NCBI GenBank assembly: GCA_024404815.1
Contig: JAKSPL010000008.1
Span: 1-64,000 of the forward strand
Direction of reading: 5' to 3'
Length of the DNA: 64,000 nt
Origin: Oscillospiraceae bacterium
GTDB taxonomy: Bacteria; Bacillota; Clostridia; Oscillospirales; Ruminococcaceae
Below, piece after piece: positions 50,278 through 60,100 of the stretch. Within the stretch, counting starts at the first letter, position 1. Every line of letters starts with the position of its first letter. A program made the position numbers and the translations under genes. The notes beneath the pieces are model-generated. The model did no database searches. It was not told where the DNA came from and saw nothing but the letters and a program-made list of their open reading frames with translations.

Positions 50278-50637
50278 GCCCAAATCCTCCAAAATCAATA
50301 CTTTTTTTATTTCTTGCTGCCTCTCCATCTTTTTCCAGCATCACATTCCACAATTCTAACGTATTTTCGAAAAAAAAGCAAGAGGTTATTTCCGTTTTCT
50401 CTGTTTTATTCACCTTTAACATACCAACCATTTTGTTTTTGTTCAATATGTCAATTTGTTCACATTTGGAAACTATAAAATTCATCCTTTCTCTTGATTT
50501 CGTCACAGATTTGTAAAAAATCCGTCCCCTGCGCTGTGAAATTTTACAAAATCAAATTTTTCTGCCGTTTTGCTCTTTACAATAAGGAAAAAATCGTGTA
50601 TAATATTCCTAAGTAATATTTTGGAGGTACTTTCACG
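50278..50637. other. Divergent AT-rich region between surface protein gene and pyrH
   Basis: About 360 nt. It contains the pyrH promoter (50576-50604) and a possible minus-strand promoter TTGAAC (about 50450) with TATGTT, 17 nt apart. A short minus ORF through it lacks support. No other element seen. Confidence 0.5.
50576..50604 (+). promoter_or_regulatory. Promoter of pyrH cluster
   Basis: TTTACA (50576-50581), 17-nt spacer, TATAAT (50599-50604). Confidence 0.8.
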
Positions 50638-51357
50638 ATGGAACCCAAATATAAGCGCATCCTTCTGAAAATCAGCGGCGAAGCCCTCGCAGGTGCAAAC
50701 AAAACAGGGCTCGATTATGATACCATCACCACCATCTGCAAAAGCATTCAGCGTACCGCAGAGGCCGGTGTCGAAATCGGCATCGTTGTCGGCGGCGGCA
50801 ACTTCTGGAGAGGCCGTTCCTCCGGCGCGATGGACCGTACCCGTGCAGACCATATCGGTATGCTCGCAACCGCTATGAACGCCCTTGCTGTTGCAGACGT
50901 TCTCGAATCGCTCGGCTGTCAGGTCCGCGTACAGACTGCCATCACCATGACACAGATCGCCGAACCGTACATCAGAAACCGCGCGATGCGCCATTTCGAA
51001 AAAGGCAGAATCGTGATCTTCGGCTGCGGTACGGGCAACCCGTTCTTCTCGACCGACACCGCTGCTGCGCTCCGTGCTGCTGAGATCGAAGCGGATATTC
51101 TCCTGAAAGCGACCATGGTGGACGGCGTCTACGACAAAGATCCCAACCGCTATGACGATGCTGTCAAGTATGATACCCTCACATTCAGCGAGGTCGTCAA
51201 CAAGCAGCTTCAGGTCATGGACAGCACCGCCGCGACACTCTGCCGCGACAACAAAATGCCGATGCTGGTCTTTGACCTCGGTACCCCCGACAACATCTAC
51301 GATGCCTGCATGGGCAAAAACGTCGGTACCGTCATTACACCCGATGCGGAAGCATGA
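50638..51357 (+). CDS. pyrH: Uridylate kinase (UMP kinase)
   Basis: Phosphorylates UMP to UDP with ATP in pyrimidine synthesis; 239 aa, a hexameric enzyme of the amino-acid kinase fold. The N-terminal [12 protein letters not shown], the glycine loop [27 protein letters not shown] and the [20 protein letters not shown] motif are all present. The ATG at 50638 has TTGGAGG about 9 nt before. It opens the pyrH-frr-uppS-cdsA-dxr-rseP-ispG-polC cluster; frr follows after 50 nt. Confidence 0.98.
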   Translation: MEPKYKRILLKISGEALAGANKTGLDYDTITTICKSIQRTAEAGVEIGIVVGGGNFWRGRSSGAMDRTRADHIGMLATAMNALAVADVLESLGCQVRVQTAITMTQIAEPYIRNRAMRHFEKGRIVIFGCGTGNPFFSTDTAAALRAAEIEADILLKATMVDGVYDKDPNRYDDAVKYDTLTFSEVVNKQLQVMDSTAATLCRDNKMPMLVFDLGTPDNIYDACMGKNVGTVITPDAEA

Positions 51358-51407
51358 CCTCGCGCTGCTTCACATATATAATGATAATAAACAGGGAGTG
51401 AACCATC

Positions 51408-51974
51408 ATGAACGATTTGATGAAAGAAAAGTATGAACACGCAGAAGGCCGTATGAAGAAAGTCATCGACCGCATTCAGAGCGAATTCACCACCATTCGT
51501 GCAGGCCGCGCGAACCCCAGCGTCCTCGACAAGATTCCCGTGGACTATTATGGCTCGCCCACCCCAATCAATCAGGTTGCTGCCATCTCTGTCCCCGAAG
51601 CAAGAATGCTCCTCATTACCCCGTGGGATGCTTCGATGATCCGCCCCATCACAAAAGCAATTCTCGCTTCCGACCTCGGCATTACCCCGACCGATGACGG
51701 CAAAGCGATCCGTCTTGTTTTCCCGCAGCTTACTGAGGACCGCCGTAAAGAACTCTGCAAGACTGTCAAGAAATTCGGCGATGAAGCAAAGGTTGCCATC
51801 CGCAACGAACGCCGTGACCTTGTCGATAAATACAAGACAATGAAAAAGAATTCCGAAATTACCGAGGACGACCTCAAGGATTCCGACAAGAAGGTGCAGA
51901 CACTCACAGACCGCTTTGTTGAGGAGATCGACAAGCTCGTCGCTGCAAAGGAAAAGGAAATTATGTCCCTGTAA
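51408..51974 (+). CDS. frr: Ribosome recycling factor
   Basis: Splits post-termination ribosomes with EF-G; 188 aa, normal length. Family motifs: FTTIRAGRANPSVLDKIPVD, YYGSPTPINQVA, TPWDASMI, FPQLTEDRRKELCKTVKKF and IRNERRDLVDKYK. ATG 51408 has GGGAG 8 nt upstream. Second gene of the cluster; a terminator-like hairpin follows, so part of the transcripts may end here. Confidence 0.98.
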   Translation: MNDLMKEKYEHAEGRMKKVIDRIQSEFTTIRAGRANPSVLDKIPVDYYGSPTPINQVAAISVPEARMLLITPWDASMIRPITKAILASDLGITPTDDGKAIRLVFPQLTEDRRKELCKTVKKFGDEAKVAIRNERRDLVDKYKTMKKNSEITEDDLKDSDKKVQTLTDRFVEEIDKLVAAKEKEIMSL

Positions 51975-51983
51975 TTTTCATAC

Positions 51984-52024
51984 AAAAAGGTTGGAGCCTG
52001 CACTCGCCGGTTCCATCCTTTTTG
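51984..52024 (+). terminator. Terminator-like hairpin between frr and uppS
   Basis: AAGGTTGGAGCC (51987-51998) pairs imperfectly with GGTTCCATCCTT (52009-52020), followed by TTTTTG. It may only partly stop transcription into uppS. Confidence 0.6.
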
Positions 52025-52064
52025 TTGTTTTTGTTTATTCATGGAAAGGACGGTTTTTGCAGCT

Positions 52065-52793
52065 ATGGCAAAAGCAAAGCAACCGCCGATCCCGGCGGAA
52101 ATGCTCCCGAAGCATATCGCATTCATTATGGACGGCAACGGCAGATGGGCAAAAAAACGCGGTCTGCCCCGTTCCGCAGGTCATATCGAAGGCGCAAAGA
52201 ATTTCAAGAAGATCGTGCGCTACTGTAAGGATATCGGTATCGAAAACATCACGTTCTATGCGTTTTCCACCGAAAACTGGAAGCGTCCTGAGGACGAGGT
52301 GCATACCATTATGAACCTCATGCGCGAATATCTCGTTGAGGTGCGAAAATACTTCACCGAAAACACCCGCATGATCATCCTCGGCGACAAAGGCGCATTC
52401 GAACCCGATCTGCGCAAAAGCTTCGAAGATCTGGAAGCCGATACCCTCAAATATCAGGAAATGAACATGGGACTTGCGGTCAACTACGGTTCCAGAGATG
52501 AACTGACACACGCCTGCCGTGCGCTCGCTCAACAGGTCAAGGAAGGCAAACTCCAGCCGGAAGACATCACCGAAGATATGATAAACGGACAGCTCTACAC
52601 CAAAGATATGCCCGATGTCGATTTGCTGATCCGTCCGGGCGGAGAATACCGCATTTCCAACTATCTGCTCTGGCAGTCGGCATATGCGGAGCTTTACTTC
52701 TGCGATACGCTCTGGCCCGATTTTTCCAAAAAGGAACTGGACGCCGCGCTGATCGAATTCGCAAAGCGCAACCGCAGATTCGGCGGACTCTGA
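52065..52793 (+). CDS. uppS: Undecaprenyl diphosphate synthase (isoprenyl transferase)
   Basis: Makes the C55 lipid carrier from farnesyl and isopentenyl diphosphates for cell-wall synthesis; about 242 aa. The catalytic Asp lies in HIAFIMDGNGRWAKKRGLPR. FYAFSTENWKRP and IRPGGEYRISNYLLWQSAYA are the other family signatures. Start uncertain: ATG 52065 (MAKAKQPPIP) gives family-like length with AAAGGA 14 nt upstream; ATG 52041 is an 8-residue longer alternative without RBS. Followed by cdsA. Confidence 0.96.
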   Translation: MAKAKQPPIPAEMLPKHIAFIMDGNGRWAKKRGLPRSAGHIEGAKNFKKIVRYCKDIGIENITFYAFSTENWKRPEDEVHTIMNLMREYLVEVRKYFTENTRMIILGDKGAFEPDLRKSFEDLEADTLKYQEMNMGLAVNYGSRDELTHACRALAQQVKEGKLQPEDITEDMINGQLYTKDMPDVDLLIRPGGEYRISNYLLWQSAYAELYFCDTLWPDFSKKELDAALIEFAKRNRRFGGL

Positions 52794-52852
52794 TGCAGTC
52801 TTTCTCTCCCCCTTGCATATTCTAATGAAAAGGAGTGCGGTTTCTCGCCGCA

Positions 52853-53695
52853 ATGCTTGCTATGACAACTCGTCTTATCTCTGCTGCGGTCGGCATTGTC
52901 ATTACGCTGGTCGTTTTGCTTCTGCATAATACCATCGTCTTTCCGATCGCAGTCGGCATTATCTCGCTGATCATGCTGATGGAATTCTATAAGGTCAACC
53001 GTCTGTTCAAATACCGTGCGGCAACAGGTGCAGGAATGCTGTTTGCACTCCTCTACCCGATCTGTCTGCTCGGCAGCGCATCCCGTTTCAAGATGCTGCT
53101 GATGGTTCTTTGTATCATCGCTGTCTGCGGTGAATACATCTTCCGAAAAACTGCCATGTATATGCGTTCGTTCTTTGCTGTCGTAACGGGTATGTTTGTC
53201 ATTCCGTTTTCGCTTTCCACGGCAGTATATCTGAACAATGCCCACGAACAGCACGGTATCATCTACGTGCTCCTCGCACTTGCAGGCGCATGGATCGCGG
53301 ACAGCGGCGCATATTTTGTCGGCAGCGCATTCGGCAAACACAAACTCTGTCCCGAAGTCAGCCCGAAAAAATCCATCGAGGGATTTGTCGGCGGCATTGT
53401 ATCTGATATTGTCTTTTTCGCGCTGTTCAACGTCATTTATGCAGGCGTTGCATCCAGCAAGGGCATGACAGTCAGCTTCTCGTGGGTATCCACGATCCTC
53501 GTTGCCATTTGCTGTGCGGTACTCGGTACAGTCGGCGACCTGAGCGCGTCTGTCCTGAAACGTCAGCTTGAGATCAAGGACTACGGCAACATCATGCCCG
53601 GTCACGGCGGTCTGCTCGACCGTTTCGACAGCGTTCTGCTGGTCATGCCGTTCCTCTACGCCTATATCTCGGCATTCGGTTTCTATACCGTCTAA
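52853..53695 (+). CDS. cdsA: Phosphatidate cytidylyltransferase
   Basis: Makes CDP-diacylglycerol from phosphatidic acid and CTP, the branch point of phospholipid synthesis; about 280 aa with about eight membrane spans. The CDS signature KRQLEIKDYGNIMPGHGG, then LLDRFDSV, is complete, as is SPKKSIEGFVGG. Start: ATG 52853 (or 52862) is somewhat far from AAAAGGAG; a GTG at 52835 sits directly on that site, so the exact start is not certain. A hairpin but no T-run separates it from dxr. Confidence 0.95.
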   Translation: MLAMTTRLISAAVGIVITLVVLLLHNTIVFPIAVGIISLIMLMEFYKVNRLFKYRAATGAGMLFALLYPICLLGSASRFKMLLMVLCIIAVCGEYIFRKTAMYMRSFFAVVTGMFVIPFSLSTAVYLNNAHEQHGIIYVLLALAGAWIADSGAYFVGSAFGKHKLCPEVSPKKSIEGFVGGIVSDIVFFALFNVIYAGVASSKGMTVSFSWVSTILVAICCAVLGTVGDLSASVLKRQLEIKDYGNIMPGHGGLLDRFDSVLLVMPFLYAYISAFGFYTV

Positions 53696-53713
53696 TCAAA
53701 TATTATCAGAAGC

Positions 53714-53739
53714 GGAGCGGTGTTTCATCATACCGCTCC
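53714..53739 (+). other. Hairpin between cdsA and dxr
   Basis: GGAGCGGT (53714-53721) pairs with ACCGCTCC (53732-53739). No T-run, so it is more likely a processing or stability element. Confidence 0.45.
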
Positions 53740-53765
53740 GTCCATTCAGAAAGCAGGTTGTTACT

Positions 53766-54914
53766 ATGCAAAGCGTTGCAATCCTCGGCTCTACGGGCAG
53801 TATCGGCACACAGGCGATCGAAGTCGCACAGATGCACGGTATTCGTGTCACGGCACTTGCCGCCAACAGAAGCGTTGATAAACTGGTGGAACAGGCAGAA
53901 CTGCTCCGTCCTGAACTGCTCTGTATCGCAGATGAATCCCGTTACGGCGAACTGAAAGAAAAAGCCGGAGGACTCGGCTGTAAGCTTCTCGCAGGCATGG
54001 ATGGTCTCTGCGAAATTGCAAGCCACGAAAGTACCGACACACTGCTCAACTCTGTGGTCGGCATGGTCGGACTGCTCCCGACGCTCACCGCGATCGATGC
54101 GAAAAAACCGCTGGCACTCGCCAACAAGGAAACCCTTGTCGCAGGCGGTGCGCTCGTCATGGACGCGGCGGCAAAGAACAATGTCCCGATTTATCCCGTG
54201 GACAGCGAACATTCTGCGATTTTCCAGTGCTTGCAGGGCAACAAGCGCAGTCAGCTCAAAAAAATCATTTTAACCGCATCAGGCGGCCCGTTCTTCGGAA
54301 AAACAAAAGCTGACTTGCAGAATACCACAGTCGAACAGGCACTCAACCACCCGAACTGGAGCATGGGCAACAAAATCACCATCGACTCCGCAACGCTGAT
54401 GAACAAGGGACTCGAATTCATCGAAGCACGCTGGCTGTTTGACCTGACACCCGACCAGATCGAAATTGTCGTCCACCGTCAGAGCGTTCTTCACTCCGCT
54501 GTTGTGTATGCCGATGATTCGATGATCGGACAGATGGGCGTCCCCGATATGAAGATCCCGATCCAGTATGCACTCCTCTACCCCGACAGACTTCCCTGTC
54601 CGACCAAGCCGCTCTCGCTGACGGACTATGGACAGCTGACCTTTGCAAAGCCTGACTACGATACCTTCGACTGCCTGACCGCCTGCATCAAGGCAAGCGA
54701 AATGGGCGGTTCTGCACCCTGCATCGCAAACGGTGCAAACGAAGCGGCAGTCGCGGCATTCCTTGCAAGAAAGATCTCGTTCCTGCAAATCGGCGAACTG
54801 GTCACACAGTCGATTCAAACGCTTCCGATCTCGCCGCTCACCTGCTACGAGGATGTCGTAAAAGCAGACCGTGCGGCACGCGATTTCGTTGCAGAAAAAA
54901 TCGCCGCAATGTAA
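53766..54914 (+). CDS. dxr: 1-deoxy-D-xylulose 5-phosphate reductoisomerase
   Basis: Second step of the MEP isoprenoid pathway, NADPH-dependent; 382 aa. The NADPH loop is ILGSTGSIGTQAIEV; ALANKETLVAGG and PVDSEHSAIFQCL are the metal and substrate regions; TLMNKGLEFIEARWLF and NGANEAAVAAFL are further family motifs. The ATG at 53766 has AAGCAGG upstream. With ispG two genes further on, the cluster provides two MEP steps that feed the carrier lipid made by UppS. Confidence 0.98.
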   Translation: MQSVAILGSTGSIGTQAIEVAQMHGIRVTALAANRSVDKLVEQAELLRPELLCIADESRYGELKEKAGGLGCKLLAGMDGLCEIASHESTDTLLNSVVGMVGLLPTLTAIDAKKPLALANKETLVAGGALVMDAAAKNNVPIYPVDSEHSAIFQCLQGNKRSQLKKIILTASGGPFFGKTKADLQNTTVEQALNHPNWSMGNKITIDSATLMNKGLEFIEARWLFDLTPDQIEIVVHRQSVLHSAVVYADDSMIGQMGVPDMKIPIQYALLYPDRLPCPTKPLSLTDYGQLTFAKPDYDTFDCLTACIKASEMGGSAPCIANGANEAAVAAFLARKISFLQIGELVTQSIQTLPISPLTCYEDVVKADRAARDFVAEKIAAM

Positions 54915-54967
54915 CATTTCCCGTATTCTCACCATTTTTTGTTCTCCCAGAAAGGAGCTTTCGGTAT

Positions 54968-56017
54968 ATGACCATTCTCACCATTATCGCCGCAGTCATC
55001 TGCTTCGGCATCATTATTTTTCTCCATGAACTCGGACATTTCTTTGTCGCAAAAAAATGCGGCATCCGTGTGCTGGAATTCTCCATCGGCATGGGACCGC
55101 TTCTGTTCCAGAAACAGCGCGGCGAAACCAAATACTCCGTGCGCTGTCTGCCGATCGGCGGCTACTGTGCAATGGAGGGTGAGGACGAAAACAGCGATGA
55201 CCCCCGTGCTTTCCGCAGACAGGCGGTCTGGAAACGTATCCTTGTCACCGTCGCAGGCGCGACCATGAATATCATTCTCGGCTTTTTCCTCATCATTCTG
55301 ACGACTTCTCTGGACACAGCCATTACTTCCACTACGATCGCGGAATTCCATACCAACGAAGCAGGCGAATCCATCGCCTCCTCCAACGCACAGCTTCAGG
55401 TCGATGACCGCTTTATCGAGATCAACGGTCTGCATATCTTCACAGCATCCGATATTTCCTATGCACTCCAGAACGATGACTGCGAGGATTTTACTGTCGT
55501 AGTCAAGCGAAACGGCGAGAAAGTTACCCTCGAACACGTAAAATTTCTCGACACAGAAACAGAGGGACTGCTGGACTTCTATGTCTACGGACAAAAGAAA
55601 ACCATCGGCAATGTGCTTGCATTCGCCTGTAAAAATACCGTTTCCACAGCGCGTCTGATCTGGATTTCCCTGTTTGACCTGCTGTCCGGAAAGTACGGAT
55701 TCCATGATCTTTCAGGCGTTGTCGGCGTCATCGACACCACGACCGAATATGTCAAGCAAAGCGTGACATTCCGCGAAAAATGTATGACGCTGTTCGACCT
55801 GATGTCGTTCATTACCATCAACGTCGGTATTTTCAACCTGATCCCGTTCCCTGCTTTGGACGGTGGCAGACTCGTATTCCTCATCATCGAAGCGATCACC
55901 AGAAAACAGGTGCCTGCAAAAATCGAGGGCGCGATCCACTTTATCGGACTCGCTTTGCTGATGGTGCTGATGGTCGCTGTCACCTTCCAAGATGTATTCA
56001 AGATATTTACGCGGTAA
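54968..56017 (+). CDS. rseP: RIP metalloprotease RseP (site-2 protease)
   Basis: An intramembrane zinc protease of 349 aa. The zinc site HELGH is at residues 20-24 in the first span; the second conserved site is NLIPFPALDGGRL near the C-terminus. One PDZ domain lies between (FIEINGLHIFTASDISYAL). Four spans. Site-2 proteases cut membrane proteins such as anti-sigma factors or signal peptides; the anti-sigma-like protein of this window is a possible, unproved target. ATG 54968 has AAAGGAG 9 nt upstream. Always in this position in the clostridial cluster. Confidence 0.96.
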   Translation: MTILTIIAAVICFGIIIFLHELGHFFVAKKCGIRVLEFSIGMGPLLFQKQRGETKYSVRCLPIGGYCAMEGEDENSDDPRAFRRQAVWKRILVTVAGATMNIILGFFLIILTTSLDTAITSTTIAEFHTNEAGESIASSNAQLQVDDRFIEINGLHIFTASDISYALQNDDCEDFTVVVKRNGEKVTLEHVKFLDTETEGLLDFYVYGQKKTIGNVLAFACKNTVSTARLIWISLFDLLSGKYGFHDLSGVVGVIDTTTEYVKQSVTFREKCMTLFDLMSFITINVGIFNLIPFPALDGGRLVFLIIEAITRKQVPAKIEGAIHFIGLALLMVLMVAVTFQDVFKIFTR

Positions 56018-56035
56018 CGAAAGGAGCGTATTTTC

Positions 56036-57073
56036 ATGAGAAATCTTCATCCTGTCCGAGTAGGCAACTGCCTGCTCGACGGCAAACATATCTACATTCA
56101 GTCCATGCTCAATACCCGTTCGGATGACATTGCCGCTTCGGTTGCACAGGCAAAGGCGCTCGAACAGGCAGGCTGTGAGATCCTCCGCGCTGCGATTCCC
56201 GATATGGACGCGATTGCGCTGATCCCTGCCATCAAAGAAGCAGTTTCCATTCCGCTCGTTGCCGACATTCATTTCGACTATAAGCTTGCACTTGCCGCGG
56301 CAGACGCAGGCATCGACAAAATTCGCATCAACCCCGGCAACATCGGTGCAATGGACAGAGTCAAGGCGGTCGCCGACAAGTGCCGCGAGAAAAATATCCC
56401 CATTCGCATCGGTGTCAACTCAGGTTCGCTCGAAAAGGATCTGCTCCGCAAGTACGGCGGCCCGACACCTGAGGCACTCGTTGAAAGTGCGCTGCACCAC
56501 GCATCTCTGCTCGAACAGTTCGACTTCCATGACATTGTCATTTCCATCAAGTCCTCGAACGTGCAGAACATGATCGCAAGCTACCGTCTTGCCGCAGAAC
56601 AATGTGAATATCCGCTGCATCTCGGTGTGACAGAAGCAGGTACTGCAAGAATGGGACTCATCAAATCTGCGGCAGGCATCGGTTCTTTGCTCTGTGACGG
56701 CATCGGCGAAACGATTCGTGTATCGCTGACCGCTGACCCCGTGAAAGAGATCGAAGCGGCGATTGACATTTTGAAAGCGATCGACAAGCGCGGCGGTGTG
56801 CAGCTCGTTTCCTGCCCGACCTGCGGCAGAACACGTATCGACTTGATTTCCGCAGCAAACGCGGTTGAAGAAGCACTCCGCTCCTGCGAGAAAAATATCA
56901 AAGTCGCCGTCATGGGCTGTGTTGTCAACGGCCCCGGCGAGGCAAGAGAAGCCGATATCGGCGTTGCAGGCGGTGACGGCTGCGCTGTCCTGTTCAAGGG
57001 CGAGGAAATCCTCCGCAAGATTCCCGAATCAGAGATCGTTCCTGCGCTGCTTGCTGAAATCGAAAAGCTCTGA
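56036..57073 (+). CDS. ispG: 4-hydroxy-3-methylbut-2-en-1-yl diphosphate synthase
   Basis: Reduces MEcPP to HMBPP in the MEP pathway, with a [4Fe-4S] cluster; 345 aa (short, bacterial type). Cluster ligands lie in VSCPTCGRTRIDL and VMGCVVNGPGEAREAD. Also present: IQSMLNTRSDDIAASV, ADIHFDYKLALAA, INPGNIG and GVNSGSLEKDLL. GAAAGGAG lies 11 nt before the ATG. 18 nt after rseP, 42 nt before polC. Confidence 0.98.
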   Translation: MRNLHPVRVGNCLLDGKHIYIQSMLNTRSDDIAASVAQAKALEQAGCEILRAAIPDMDAIALIPAIKEAVSIPLVADIHFDYKLALAAADAGIDKIRINPGNIGAMDRVKAVADKCREKNIPIRIGVNSGSLEKDLLRKYGGPTPEALVESALHHASLLEQFDFHDIVISIKSSNVQNMIASYRLAAEQCEYPLHLGVTEAGTARMGLIKSAAGIGSLLCDGIGETIRVSLTADPVKEIEAAIDILKAIDKRGGVQLVSCPTCGRTRIDLISAANAVEEALRSCEKNIKVAVMGCVVNGPGEAREADIGVAGGDGCAVLFKGEEILRKIPESEIVPALLAEIEKL

Positions 57074-57115
57074 CACTACTGTTTTCCACATTCCAAACGA
57101 AAGGACTGCGAAGCC

Positions 57116-60100
57116 ATGATACAGACACTCCGCGAATTTTTGCGTGAATTCGGAAAAAAACTGCCTGACAACGTGCTGGACGGCAGACTGCGCCGCGTAC
57201 TATCCACGCCCGAACGCAATCGTCTGTATTTCGAAACCGAATTTGATACGCTTGTCCCGTTTGCCGATTTGTCTGCGGCGGAATCCGAACTGACCGAACG
57301 CTTCGAGATCCAGACGGTGCGGCTGCTTTGCCGCTACCCTGCGGAATGCTTTTCCGTGGCGGTGCTGCCTGAACTGTTTTTGTCGCTGCGGCGCGATTTG
57401 CCGATGATGAACGGTTTTCTGGAGGATGCAGAACTTTCCCTGCACGAAAACACCCTCTCCATCGGACTGCGGCACGGCGGTGTGGATATCCTGAATCAGA
57501 CGCATTTCCGTGAAGAACTGGCACGCGCCATCCGCATGATCTTTTCCGTTTCGCTGACAGTCGAATTTGCAGGCGAACAGCATATTTCCGATGAAGCACA
57601 CGCAGCTATGCAGTCGGAAATTCTTGCAGAACTGCCGCCCGACCGCGGATTTGTTCCTGAACCGCCGCCCCCCGAACAGCATGATTTCTCCGCAGTCACA
57701 CAGCTTTCTCCCGATGTTCAGCCCATCAAGCCTGAAATGCCCGACAAGGAATCGCTCTCGGTGCTGTACGGCAGAACCATCAAGGAAAAACCCGTTGCGA
57801 TTTCGGAAGTCGTTGCAAATCTCTCGGCAGGCGGAAAAGTTTCCGTTGCCTGCGAGGTGTTCGGTGACATCGACACACGCACGCTCAAATCAGGCAAAAC
57901 CCTGCTGACTTTCCCGATCACAGACTATACGGGCAGTATTCTCGTAAAAATGTTCCTCGATGAGGAAAAACTTGCGGACTTCCCGATGAAGGAATGCAAA
58001 AAGGGCGCATCTCTGTTGATCTACGGTTCTGTGTCTTATGACGACTACGACCACGACATTGTCATGAAGCCCACAGCCATCAACAGCTACACCGCGGAAA
58101 AACGTACCGACGATGCACCTGTCAAGCGTGTCGAACTCCATCTGCATACCAATATGTCCGCAATGGACGCGGTCAACTCCGCAGAATCCATTGTCAAACG
58201 TGCATATGACTGGGGACACCGCGCTGTTGCGATCACCGACCACGGCGTTGTACAGGCATTCCCCGAAGCGATGAATACCTCCGCAAAAATGAAGGATTTC
58301 CGTGTGATTTACGGTTGCGAGGCATATGTCGTCAACGACTTAGAACTGCTAAAGATCATCGACAAGCCCGATGAACGCACTCCACAAGACGAGGTCATCA
58401 TTTTCGACGTCGAAACCACGGGTCTTTCCCCGCAAAACGACCGCCTGACCGAAATCGGCGCGGTCAAGGTCAAGGGACTGCACATCGTGGACAGCTTCAA
58501 CACCTATGTCAATCCGCAGATGCCGATTCCTGAGAAAATCACAGAATTGACAGGGATTTCAGATGATACCGTCAAGGACGCGCCGCTCGAAAAAGAAGCT
58601 GTGGAAGCATTTTTCAAATTCTGCGGCGAAAACCCTGTCCTCATCGCACACAACGCGGCTTTTGATACCTCATTTATCCGCGCAGTATTTGAAAGACAGG
58701 GCATGGAGCTGCCGTTTACGACCATTGACACGCTGATTCTCTGCCGCAGTATGCTTCCAGAACTCGGTCACCACAAACTTGATCAAGTTGCAAAGCACCT
58801 GAAACTCGGCAAATTCGACCACCACCACGCTTCCGATGATGCGTATATGCTGGCGAAGATCTATCTTGCGCTGATGGATAGGCTGATCCGCGACTACCAC
58901 CTCGAACGGCTGGGCGACCTGAATGAAAAACTGCCGAATATCGACGTAAAGAAGCTCAAATCGTTCCACCAGATCATCCTTGCAAAGAACCAGACAGGCA
59001 TGAAGAATCTCTACCGTCTGGTATCATACAGTCAACTGGATTATTTCTACAAAAAACCGCTGATTCCGAAATCCGTCCTGCAAAAACACCGCGAGGGACT
59101 GCTCTACGGCAGCGCGTGCGAGGCAGGCGAACTGTTCACCGCCATCGTGGACGGCAAATCGGACGAGGAACTTTGCGCGTTGGCATCGTTCTACGACTAT
59201 CTTGAGATTCAGCCTATCGGCAACAACAGTTTCATGCTCCGCAGCGACAAATACTCCGCCAACACCGAAGAGGACTTGCGGAACTACAACCGTAAAGTGC
59301 TGGAGATCGGTGACAAACTGGGCATTCCCGTTGTGGCGACCTGCGATGTGCATTTCATGGACGAGAAAGACGGCATCTACCGCCAGATTCTCCAGTCGGG
59401 CAACGGCTTTACCGATACTGACAATCAGGCACCGCTTTACTTCCGCACGACCGATGAAATGCTCGAAGAATTCGATTATCTCGGCGCAGACCGTGCCTAT
59501 GAAGTCGTTGTCACCAATACCAACATGATCGCGGACAAGATCGACCGCTGCCACGCCATCCCGAAAGGCACATTTACACCGTCCATCCCGGGTGCAGAAG
59601 AAGATCTCATCCGCATTACCACCGAAAAAGCCGAAAGCATCTACGGCAAGCCGCTCCCTGAAATTGTGCAGAAGCGGCTCGACAGAGAACTTTCTTCCAT
59701 CTGCAAGCACGGCTTCTCGGTATTGTACATGATCGCACAGAAGCTCGTTGCCGAATCCGAACGCCACGGCTACATGGTCGGCTCGCGTGGTTCAGTCGGC
59801 TCCTCATTTGTCGCATCTATGGCAGGCATCTCCGAGGTCAATCCCCTCATGCCGCACTATGTCTGCCCCGAATGCAAGTTCTCCGATTTCATTCAGGACG
59901 GTTCGGTCGGCTCGGGCTTTGACCTTCCGCCGAAAAACTGTCCGAACTGCGGCGCGGATATGAAGCGCGACGGCCACGATATCCCGTTCGAAACATTCCT
60001 TGGATTCGACGGTGACAAAGCACCTGATATCGACCAGAATTTCTCCGGCGAATATCAGACCATGTCCCACCGCTACACCGAAGAACTGTTCGGCAGAGCA

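Noticed and set aside
50249..50506. 85-codon minus-strand ORF before the surface protein
   Set aside because: It overlaps the start of the surface protein gene and the predicted promoter; composition looks like AT-rich intergenic DNA.
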